Below are positions 14,341 to 21,685 of a stretch of DNA of 64,000 nt, piece by piece (the first letter of the stretch is position 1; every line of letters starts with the position of its first letter). A program made the position numbers and the translations under genes. The stretch comes from an uncultured Pirellulaceae bacterium (GTDB lineage: Bacteria; Planctomycetota; Planctomycetia; Pirellulales; Pirellulaceae): assembly GCA_938083195.1 (NCBI GenBank), contig CALKCK010000017.1:1-64000 (forward strand), read 5' to 3'. The notes under the pieces are model-generated. The model was not told the DNA's origin. It did no database searches and saw only the letters and a program-made list of their open reading frames with translations.

Positions 14341-14880
14341 ATGAAGCGAAGCACATTTGTTGTTTCACTCTCCGTCGCAACCGCACTGCTGATGTAAGTG
14401 CTTTCTGTTCGTGACAAAAGTGGTTTAAATTTATTTTTTTTGGGTGCGGTTTTTTTACTGTTTACCTTCGCTGTAGGTTGGCTTCGACCAGAGAGTCACG
14501 ATTCGCAGTCGACAAACCAGTACGCGATTTCGGTTGCGTCCATGGGTTTGATTCTTGGGGGTGTGATTCGAGTAAGGGTTGGATTGGGTTGTTTAGTGAT
14601 TCAGATCTTCAATCCCGAATTGATGGTGCAAGATATCGGTGTGTCATTGGGAGTGATTGGGGTGGAATTCTCGGGTCTTTTGTTTTCGTTTTGGTATTGG
14701 TTGTTTTGCGGTACTGGGCGGCAGAACGACTGGGCGGCAGAACGAGTAGGCGGCAGAACGAGTGTTCGGAATCCACGCCAAGGATTTGAAAGTCTGACGG
14801 GATACTTAGGCTCGGTGGAATTGCTAAGCATGCATTTTAATTCGGTCGACTTGTTCCAGCGTTTTCCATTGATTTCTTGA
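14341..14880 (+). pseudogene. Disrupted membrane-protein gene with early in-frame stop
   Basis: ATG 14341 has an excellent ribosome binding site (GAGGAGG, 14326-14332, 8 bases away) and encodes MKRSTFVVSLSVATALLM, a typical membrane start, but TAA follows at 14395. The same frame then stays open to 14880 with hydrophobic stretches (LNLFFLGAVFLLFTFAVGW). A 16-bp unit repeated three times at 14715-14762 shifts the frame. The upstream alternative frame ends VVLRYWAAER, which looks more natural. I infer a gene broken by a stop and by repeat expansion. The alternative is a real 18-residue peptide followed by a separate GTG-started gene. Confidence 0.4.
14715..14762 (+). repeat. Tandem repeat, 16 bp x 3
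   Basis: TGGGCGGCAGAACGAC is followed by two near-identical copies (one or two base changes). The unit is not a multiple of three, so changes in copy number shift the reading frame of the surrounding disrupted gene. Confidence 0.9.
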
Positions 14881-14958
14881 GGTGTTGAGATTTTACAGGT
14901 GACCCGTTAATCTTGGTTGGTAGCCGACCAAACCTAAAACTAAGGCGAGTAGAAATCG

Positions 14959-15339
14959 ATGACTGATTCATCCGAAGATGAGTTTCAAAAAACACGCTTT
15001 CAGCGTCCCACTTTCAGTATGGGTAACTTGCTGATGGTTGTCGCTTTGATCGGCATTTGCCTAGGGTGGTGGGTTGACCACAATCGGAGAGGGGTTCAGG
15101 AATACGACATTCAAGGTCCAGTTTCCGTCTTTTATACTATTCGAACATCGCCGAATTCTACAGCGGGTGGAAGAATCAAGGGAGCTTTAGGAATCGATTT
15201 TCGGGGTTCCAATATAGTGGTTTACACTGGGGATGACGGGGTCGTGATGCCGTCAAGCAGCATGGTAGATTTTAGTTGGAAATCAGACGTGAGCCCAACC
15301 GTTTTATTGGATTCCTGGTCAACAAACAATGGAAATTGA
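14959..15339 (+). CDS. Small membrane-anchored protein with FSMGNLL-type N-terminus
   Basis: The product has 126 residues. After a polar N-terminus comes RPTFSMGNLLMVVALIGICLGWWVDH, the single-helix segment typical of many planctomycete proteins (usually FSLRTLLxxxxxxAxxLGWW). The rest is a small soluble domain, probably exported, with no recognised fold. Function is unknown. Confidence 0.65.
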   Translation: MTDSSEDEFQKTRFQRPTFSMGNLLMVVALIGICLGWWVDHNRRGVQEYDIQGPVSVFYTIRTSPNSTAGGRIKGALGIDFRGSNIVVYTGDDGVVMPSSSMVDFSWKSDVSPTVLLDSWSTNNGN

Positions 15340-15423
15340 AACTAGAAAAACCGGGCTGGATTATTTCGCTGCCCCACGACAACTTTTGGCCCAGTACCCC
15401 TTTCGGTTTTAGGATTAATTTCA

Positions 15424-16164
15424 ATGCGTTTACCAGCAATCAGCGGTGTTATTGATAGGCGTATTCTTGCGAATTATCGTATCGACCCCGAATGTATGGC
15501 GGACGCTTTACCTGCGCCATTCCGTCCGCAATTGGTCAATGGCTATGCTATCGGCGGCATTTGCCTGATCCGCTTGAAGAGAGTTCGACCGAAACTGTTT
15601 CCAATCCCATGGGGTATTGGTTCTGAGAATGCGGCCCACAGGATTGCGGTCGAGTGGGAGTCAAATGGTCAGAAGTTAAATGGAGTTTACGTCCCTCGCC
15701 GAGATACCAACTCAATTTTAAATTCACTCGCCGGTGGGAGGATCTTTCCTGGGATACACCATCACGCCACGTTTAACGTGTTAGAGAGTGATGATCACTA
15801 CTCGGTTACGATGGCAAGTAACGATGGTGGTGCCAAGGTTCATGTTTCTGGCACGGTCGTTCCGGCTATTGCCCCTTCCTCAGTTTTCGATACCCTCGAA
15901 TCTGCTTCGGACTTCTTTGAAAGAGGATCACTTGGATATTCGGATACCAAGACTGTTGGCAAGTTTGATGGTTTAAAATTGCATTGCAAGAATTGGCATG
16001 TCGAATCGTTAGACGTTGACAAGGTTCGTTCCAGCTATTTTGAGGACGAGACACGTTTCCCGAGTGGTTCGGTGGAATTTGACTGCGCTTTGTTGATGCG
16101 AGATATAGTTCATGAATGGCATGGTCGGCCTGATCTATGTTGTTCATCGGTAAACGAAGTATGA
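15424..16164 (+). CDS. DUF2071-like protein
   Basis: The product has 246 residues and is soluble. The N-terminus MRLPAISGVIDRRILANYRI, the segment PFRPQLVNGYAIGGICLIRL and the later YVPRRDTNS agree with DUF2071, which has an acetoacetate-decarboxylase-like fold of unknown function. There is no signal peptide. It lies 84 bases after the preceding small gene and may be cotranscribed. Confidence 0.65.
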   Translation: MRLPAISGVIDRRILANYRIDPECMADALPAPFRPQLVNGYAIGGICLIRLKRVRPKLFPIPWGIGSENAAHRIAVEWESNGQKLNGVYVPRRDTNSILNSLAGGRIFPGIHHHATFNVLESDDHYSVTMASNDGGAKVHVSGTVVPAIAPSSVFDTLESASDFFERGSLGYSDTKTVGKFDGLKLHCKNWHVESLDVDKVRSSYFEDETRFPSGSVEFDCALLMRDIVHEWHGRPDLCCSSVNEV

Positions 16165-16252
16165 TATCTTGGGTGCCGGATTTTGGTTGTTTGAAATGAA
16201 CATGCAATGGTCACAGTCCAGTCATTGGTAAATTGATTCGGCTTTTTGTAAT

Positions 16253-16723
16253 ATGAAACAACAGCACCGCAAATCAGATGACATGGCAAACAAGCGTTTT
16301 TTGCGAGTGGTTGCGTCATTGTTTTTATTGGGAGCGGTTGTTTATGGCATTGTATCCGTAGCGCGTGAGCGGTCAGTTTCACCTCAGTATTGTGTAGCAA
16401 TTTTCTGCTGCTACGCGCTTTTTAGTTCGTTCCTGATCACCTGGATTGTTGCTCGACTATATCGGCAGCACGAGATTAGGGAAATGAAGTTTGACTTGGC
16501 CAGCTTGATTCTGCTGTCGGTCCTGATCGCACTGCCATTTGCAGCTGCGAATATTTTTTGGGACATGTTTAGGATGGGACAGATCAATGGAATTTCGGAG
16601 GACAAACCGTTGTTTCTTCTATTAATGACAAGCGGTGCCGCATTTCTGCTCTTTCCAATATTCCTCCTCACCGAGGCTTTGCTCTCATTGTCTAACACTT
16701 ACCTGAACCACAGAAACTCTTGA
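16253..16723 (+). CDS. Four-helix membrane protein of unknown function
   Basis: The product has 156 residues with about four transmembrane segments (near 20-40, 48-68, 84-102 and 120-145) and basic connecting loops. A second possible start is ATG 16283 (MANKRFLRVV), which would give a shorter cytoplasmic N-terminus. I recognise no family. Confidence 0.6.
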   Translation: MKQQHRKSDDMANKRFLRVVASLFLLGAVVYGIVSVARERSVSPQYCVAIFCCYALFSSFLITWIVARLYRQHEIREMKFDLASLILLSVLIALPFAAANIFWDMFRMGQINGISEDKPLFLLLMTSGAAFLLFPIFLLTEALLSLSNTYLNHRNS

Positions 16724-16859
16724 AGTCATCAACGCCACTGATAAACAAGACGATGGACACTAGGCTGAAGTTTCTTGTGTTTGGAAGTAGATGGTTGCCG
16801 GCTGCGGCTACGCAATTACGGAAGTTACGTGTTTAGGGTTGATCGAGTTAGGTTCATTT

Positions 16860-17435
16860 ATGTTGAAATATCTTGTTCCTCGAATTGCTTGGTGTGATTT
16901 AAAGGTGATGTTTGCCGTGGCAGTCTTCGGCGCGTTGGTGGCGGGGTTCTATGGAGTTTTACACGATCAAATCACCTACTCGATTGGCCCCGAATATTTC
17001 ACAAAATTCAAATTTGACCAATTTCAATTTGCCGATCTTGGGCTTGGCGACCGTATCTTTGTTTCCTGTATCGGATTTTTGGCGAGTTGGTGGGTTGGGT
17101 TTATTATGGCTTGGTTTCTCTCTCGTAGACTGATTCCGAATCAACCTCGCAGCGTGGCCTATCTGGCAATTCTAAAAGGATTTGTAATCGTTTTTGGCAG
17201 TGGCGTACTTGCGGGGATGGTTGGTTATTTCTATGGAATATGGCGAGGTGCTGGTTCCGACTATTCCGCTTGGTCGCCTTTCGTTCAACGGTTACAAATT
17301 ACCGATACTTGGGCATTCGTTCGCGTCGCGTATATTCACAACGCAAGCTACCTTGGTGGAGTGATCGGTTTCCTTGTTGCACTTGTCGTGATTCGCCCAA
17401 AGCAAGTGAAGCCAAACCCGAGAAACATTAAGTAA
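16860..17435 (+). CDS. Conserved-looking multi-helix membrane protein
   Basis: The product has 191 residues from ATG 16860 (MLKYLVPRIAW); the frame is open to 16791, but that part lacks a membrane-protein start. About four transmembrane segments are present. A soluble loop carries HDQITYSIGPEYFTKFKF, a distinctive conserved-looking motif that suggests a defined though uncharacterised family. Function unknown. Confidence 0.65.
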   Translation: MLKYLVPRIAWCDLKVMFAVAVFGALVAGFYGVLHDQITYSIGPEYFTKFKFDQFQFADLGLGDRIFVSCIGFLASWWVGFIMAWFLSRRLIPNQPRSVAYLAILKGFVIVFGSGVLAGMVGYFYGIWRGAGSDYSAWSPFVQRLQITDTWAFVRVAYIHNASYLGGVIGFLVALVVIRPKQVKPNPRNIK

Positions 17436-17998
17436 CAAACCAATTGATTTAAGCGGGGACACCGACATTGGAGATTCCAGAAAGAATTTATTAGGAACGC
17501 GGTGCCTGTACAGTGCGGTCTTTGGTGTTTTTTTGTGGTGGAGTCAATTGTGCGGGGCGATTTTAGTTGGGATTTCGGAATTTTTACCCAAAATCCAATA
17601 TTTCGAAGATCCAATCGAATACTCACTTGCTACTCTCCACAAATTAGACGAAAGAACGTCAATTGCATGGCAAACGATGAATTAGAAGATAATGATTCGT
17701 ACAAAAACGAGAGCGCGATTTTTGGTTGAATGGCTTGTTGAGTGCTGCCGGATTCGGGCTTGGGTTGGGCCAGTGTTGGGTGCGATTCCGATCGTTGCGA
17801 TTCGGTTCTGCGCTTGGTTAAGTAACAGAATGGATGGTTTATCGATGCAATTCTTGAATTGATCCGAAATCCAAACATAGTCGCCGCAGATAAATATGAA
17901 AGAACGCAGTGTCAACCGGTTTGGCACGGTTCGCTAGTGGAAGCTGACTGCTGGTGCGGTTATGCCTGACGTCATGTACAAGGAAGAAAGTCCACTCA
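17436..17998. other. Gene-poor interval with a possible gene remnant
   Basis: No intact gene is supported. From ATG 17668 a frame reads MANDELEDNDSYKNESAIF and stops. Shifted by one base, the following sequence gives WLNGLLSAAGFGLGLGQCW, a plausible membrane helix, so a frameshifted small membrane protein gene is possible. Nothing else was recognised. Confidence 0.25.
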
Positions 17999-18358
17999 AT
18001 GAATGTCCACGAAAAACTTAACTATGTAGAATTTCCGTGTTCCGACATCGCGGCGGCGAAGCAGTTCTTTGAGGCTGTGTTCGGTTGGGAATTCCAAGAT
18101 TTTGGGCCGGATTATTCGTCATTCTCGAATGAAGGACTCGATGGTGGTTTCTTTAGGTCTAATGCTTGTGCCACAACGGGTAACGGAAGTGCTTTATTGA
18201 TTTTCTACAGTGCCAATCTCGAAATGACGTTGGAAAAGGTCAAGGGCTCTGGAGGTTCTATCGTCCGCGAAACATTTTCTTTCCCTGGTGGCAGACGCTT
18301 TCATTTTATTGAACCCTCGGGAAACGAATTTGGCGTTTGGTCGGAAGATGTGACATAG
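17999..18358 (+). CDS. VOC-family (glyoxalase-like) protein
   Basis: The product has 119 residues from ATG 17999 with AAGGAAG upstream. It is a single VOC module pair: LNYVEFPCSDIAAAKQFFEAV at the start and FIEPSGNEFGVWSE at the end. His or Gln metal ligands at the usual first position are replaced by Tyr-Val-Glu, so metal binding is uncertain. Such proteins act as dioxygenases, isomerases or antibiotic-binding proteins; no specific role can be given. Confidence 0.8.
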   Translation: MNVHEKLNYVEFPCSDIAAAKQFFEAVFGWEFQDFGPDYSSFSNEGLDGGFFRSNACATTGNGSALLIFYSANLEMTLEKVKGSGGSIVRETFSFPGGRRFHFIEPSGNEFGVWSEDVT

Positions 18359-18462
18359 GTGTTGGTGAGCAGGGTGTTTGACTTGAAAGTTGTCTCAAAT
18401 AGAAGATCGTTCGTTCTGTCTGGTTGATATCGTTGGTTAAGTATTGAATGCTGGAGTGAAAG

Positions 18463-18995
18463 ATGATTGCAAGCAATAGCGGAACACGGTGGTGCCATCG
18501 AAGCGAGGCCAATTTTCGAATTTTATTGGTTTGCCCAGTTGCGGTTTGGTTGTTGTTTTCAATTTTCGAAATTAACAGCAGCATTGCGGCTGATAACGGA
18601 GTGCGGGTTCCAGCAGCGGTCCAGGGCTTTACCAAGGCGCTCCAGCACGAAGGTGTCGAGCGAATCTACCACATTCACCTGCTCCCGGCTTCTAGGAAAG
18701 CCAAGCCCGCCCCGCTGGTAGTCCCACTGCACGGAGGTAACGGCAATGACCAGAAATTTAACCGAGATGTTATGCTGGGTACGCTCACTGCCGAAGCGGA
18801 CAAACGCGGTGTAATTTGGTTTTTCCGGACGGAATTGACAAACACTGGTGTGACGGCCGTTCCGAAATTCTAAAAGAGAAGTCCTATGCGTATGTTGGAT
18901 TTAATTCAAAAATCATAGATGCGATGATAAGAGATTACGGCGTTGATTCGATTCGTAACTGGGCCACCGGTATCTCGAATAGAAGGTTGGATTGA
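18463..18995 (+). pseudogene. Frameshifted, truncated LpqC/PHB-depolymerase-type esterase
   Basis: The first frame gives a signal-like N-terminus, then VERIYHIHLLPASRKAKPAP and PLVVPLHGGNGND, the oxyanion-hole region of LpqC/feruloyl esterase-type hydrolases, up to ADKRGVIW at about 18819. From there the family continues in the next frame: VFPDGIDKHWCDGRSE, then IRNWATGISN at 18951-18980, the start of the nucleophile elbow GISNGG. Restoring one T near 18817 would give RGVILVFPDG, so a single-base deletion is the likely cause. After GISN the sequence diverges (RRLD, stop), so the catalytic Asp and His are missing. The gene should be inactive. Confidence 0.75.
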
Positions 18996-19047
18996 TCGCT
19001 TTGAGGCTTACGGCAATAATTTAATTCTTCAGATAGGAAATGAAATT

Positions 19048-19350
19048 ATGAATTCAAACCCCTACACACCTCGGCTCTCCGAGACCGCTAAGCGACAAAC
19101 TCGTCCTACGCGTTGGATGATTTTATCAGGTGGCGTCGCACTCTCGCTCGCGTTTATTTGTCTAATCGGAGTTGTAGTGGGCATGATGTGGTCGTTCGAT
19201 AGTTTAGCTGGGTCAGGAACAACCGGTTCGCCAACGGTTGTGGCAAGTCGCCTCAACGCTGTGCTGATTCCTTCAGTCGTAACTGCACCACTTGCGCTCG
19301 TTGGTGTCATCTTGCTAATCCTTGGGTTTGTGCGGCGACAGCCAGTGTGA
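19048..19350 (+). CDS. NPYTP-tagged mini MotA/TolQ/ExbB-like membrane protein
   Basis: The product has 100 residues from ATG 19048 with AGGAAA upstream. It begins MNSNPYTPRLSE and has two transmembrane helices. The segment GMMWSFDSLAGSGTTGSP and the following VASRLNAVLIPSVVTAPLAL resemble the two C-terminal helices of MotA/TolQ/ExbB proton-channel proteins. It lacks the rest of that family, so channel activity is not implied. It follows directly on the broken esterase gene. Confidence 0.6.
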   Translation: MNSNPYTPRLSETAKRQTRPTRWMILSGGVALSLAFICLIGVVVGMMWSFDSLAGSGTTGSPTVVASRLNAVLIPSVVTAPLALVGVILLILGFVRRQPV

Positions 19351-19544
19351 GCAGGAAAACCACTGTCTCAGGGGCGAGTGCAGGCTACAACCTGCGTTGC
19401 CCAACTCCCTCTTTCGATTTAAGTCCGCGAAGGTACTTCGCGAATTGAATTGGCTCGGTTTAATGGAACCGCTGAGGCTGTGTAAATCGCCATCTTGCGA
19501 GAGGCATTTAATGGGAACTGTAGAAATTTGCTAAGTTTTGTTTA

Positions 19545-19572
19545 TTTGGTTTTGGTTTTGGTTTTGGTTTTG
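19545..19572 (+). repeat. Hexanucleotide microsatellite (GGTTTT)n
   Basis: Four to five units of TTTGGT in a row lie about 70 bases upstream of the start of the next gene. Slippage could vary its promoter spacing, but nothing more is visible. Confidence 0.85.
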
Positions 19573-19640
19573 TACGAGTACATTTAGTGCTTTTCAATTT
19601 CTCGATCGAGCAGTCATTTTGTAATGAGGTTTTTAAGATC

Positions 19641-19979
19641 ATGAAAAACAAAGCTCTAAGCGAAAACTCGAGTGGCTCCCGGACCCGAGAGGAAATGGTT
19701 CTGTTAGGGTTCGTTCGCGGCTTTCTTGTTTGGTTTGTGGTGTACATGTTCCTGCAAGGAGATGATGGTTTTTTTGCGGTAACCGTTGACCGTGTTAGCT
19801 CGACATGGGTGAAACTGTTGTTTCTAAACATCCCTGTCCAATTAATTCTAACGATCATCGCAAGCCTCGGTTTGACAAAGGGTCAGTCACCCGCCCGGAC
19901 GCGAATGGGGTTAATTGTCGCGATTGTCAACGCATTGTTAATCATCGTCCATATTGGATTGTCGATAATGACGGCTTAG
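19641..19979 (+). CDS. Three-helix membrane protein of unknown function
   Basis: The product has 112 residues from ATG 19641; the frame extends upstream to 19587 without a better start. A polar N-terminus (MKNKALSENSSGSRTREE) precedes three transmembrane segments. I recognise no family. A hexanucleotide microsatellite lies upstream. Confidence 0.55.
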   Translation: MKNKALSENSSGSRTREEMVLLGFVRGFLVWFVVYMFLQGDDGFFAVTVDRVSSTWVKLLFLNIPVQLILTIIASLGLTKGQSPARTRMGLIVAIVNALLIIVHIGLSIMTA

Positions 19980-20600
19980 CAAATAGTTGCAGCGGGGTGG
20001 TCAAGCACAGTTGATTCGCTGCGGTCGAAAATGACATGCTCTTTAATAGTGATCCTAAACGTACCGTCACGGTTCGAGATTGGGAGTGATTGGACCTTTT
20101 CGTCTTATTCTAGGATTATGCAAACCCGTGTAATTCGCGAGATAAACGGGGCGGAAGGCTTAGCGTAGACTTTTGATAGTGGATTAATTCAAGGAACGTC
20201 AAAAAAGTTGTCATCGAGAGTATAAGAGTGAATGGCGTGGACGACTGACTTTTTTAAACATGCTGCCGAGTTAACTTTCGTCGGAGTTAGCTTTCGTCGG
20301 AGTTAACTTTCGTCGGAGTTTTCTGAGAACCATGGTTTTGGCGGATGGTAGACGGTCGCTTCCTGGATTCCATTTATTGGATCGACACAGCCGTGATTGT
20401 GAGGTCCGATTGCTTTGTGCGAGAGTGTGGCTCTGAGAATTGCGGCATTATAGTAATCTCAAAGTTGTTGTTATACTCGCTCCTTTACTTAACGACGGTA
20501 ACCGTTCGGTTTATTTATGATTCAGCCCTCGGCTCGCAAATAAAATGAGTACCATGTCCAGCAACTCGGATGTCGCGAACGAAACTCAGATATTTCAATA
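19980..20600. other. Intergenic, contains a tandem repeat
   Basis: No supportable gene is present; a 67-codon frame at 20345-20548 lacks a ribosome binding site and recognisable features. The notable element is a 16-bp unit repeated three times at 20268-20315. Confidence 0.4.
20268..20315 (+). repeat. Tandem repeat, 16 bp x 3
   Basis: GAGTTAACTTTCGTCG occurs three times (the middle copy has one A-to-G change), followed by a partial GAGTT. The unit length equals that at 14715, but the sequence is unrelated. Confidence 0.9.
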
Positions 20601-21038
20601 ATGAAACCACATTTAGCACATGCTGTTTTTGCGGAAGCCATTGAGTCGGGTGACGTCTTGACGGTCAAGTCTCTGATTCAATCCAATCCAAAATTGATGG
20701 ATCATCCGGATTGGACTCCCCCACCACTTCATTGTGCGATCCTTTGGGACCAGCCTAAGATTGTAGAAGTTATGCTGGAGAGCGGTGCTGATCTTGAAAT
20801 GTTAGATCCTGATCGGAGAACGACTCCGTTGCGTTACGCAATTCTTTATTGCAAGATCGACTTGATTCCAATTTTGCTCTTAGCGGGGGCGAACTACGGC
20901 GCGATCAACGGGATGACCTCACATCAACTCGCTGTCCATGCGGCTGCTGGCGGGTACGAGGAATTTGATGACTTACCTCGTGCCGATGAGTATCAGGAAG
21001 TAATTCACGTATTGAATAAGCACGGAATAAAATCCTAA
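20601..21038 (+). CDS. Ankyrin-repeat protein
   Basis: The product has 145 residues and is soluble. Ankyrin repeats are visible: FAEAIESGDVLTVKSLIQSN, PPLHCAILWDQPKIVEVMLE, and TTPLRYAILYCKIDLIPILL, each followed by the typical SGADLE or AGANYG turn. Ankyrin repeats bind partner proteins; none is suggested by the neighbours. There is no signal peptide. Confidence 0.78.
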   Translation: MKPHLAHAVFAEAIESGDVLTVKSLIQSNPKLMDHPDWTPPPLHCAILWDQPKIVEVMLESGADLEMLDPDRRTTPLRYAILYCKIDLIPILLLAGANYGAINGMTSHQLAVHAAAGGYEEFDDLPRADEYQEVIHVLNKHGIKS

Positions 21039-21685
21039 TCTCACAAGACTAATGCTTTTGAAAAAGTGGTAGAAGTAGGTCCTAATGATTCGAGTTTTGG
21101 ATTCGAGTTTTGGCGAAAACTTCGAACTTGAATAGGGGTTCACATAGGTAACGAGTGCGAATGTTTGAGTTTCGAGTGCTTGCCCGGCCAGTCTGGACGC
21201 TAAGCTTTCAAGTCGGATACCGATGTTTGTCAATCGCGTCGTTGATTCATCAGCGTTAAATTGCCACTTGCGGGCTTAGGCGTCACCGCCGATGCTTGTG
21301 ATTTAGTCTGATGAAGACGTTTCTATCTTGGCTGGACTGCCAGATTAGGTTTGTGAACCTGAATTGTTGGAAATAGGAAAACAGCGATTGAGTCGTTTGA
21401 AATGACATCGATTGGTAAATATAGTTAAGTCACTTCGGGAATTACTTCCATTGAAAGGTTGATTGTCGCCAGGTGGCTATCCGATTTGAATTTGAACGGA
21501 TTCCAGACTTGGCAATTTTCTGTTTGTAACGCAGTGGCTTAGTTGCAGCTGGGTTAATGATTTTCGTTTTTAATGATCTTCATTTTCGGACGGAGCAAAA
21601 GCGGAGCAGATTATTTGGCAGAAACGCATTCGCATGCCAATCGTTGAGTTGACTCTTTCTAAAAATTAAACAGGCTGAATTAGTT
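21039..21685. other. Intergenic, 13-bp tandem duplication only
   Basis: No gene is supportable on either strand. ATTCGAGTTTTGG is duplicated in tandem at 21088-21113. The right end should contain the promoter of the metalloprotease gene, but no convincing -35/-10 pair stands out. Confidence 0.4.

Noticed and set aside
17668..17830. UGA-containing selenoprotein at 17.7 kb (selC is present in the genome)
   Set aside because: Two UGA codons in a short frame without a SECIS-like hairpin immediately downstream or any selenoprotein homology; a frameshifted remnant is more likely.
19545..19572. Telomere-like or phase-variation repeat (GGTTTT)n
   Set aside because: Too few units and not inside a coding region or between promoter elements that I can see; kept only as a microsatellite.
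20345..20548. 67-codon forward frame in the 20 kb spacer
   Set aside because: No ribosome binding site, no protein-like composition or recognisable segment, and it lies next to tandem repeats.
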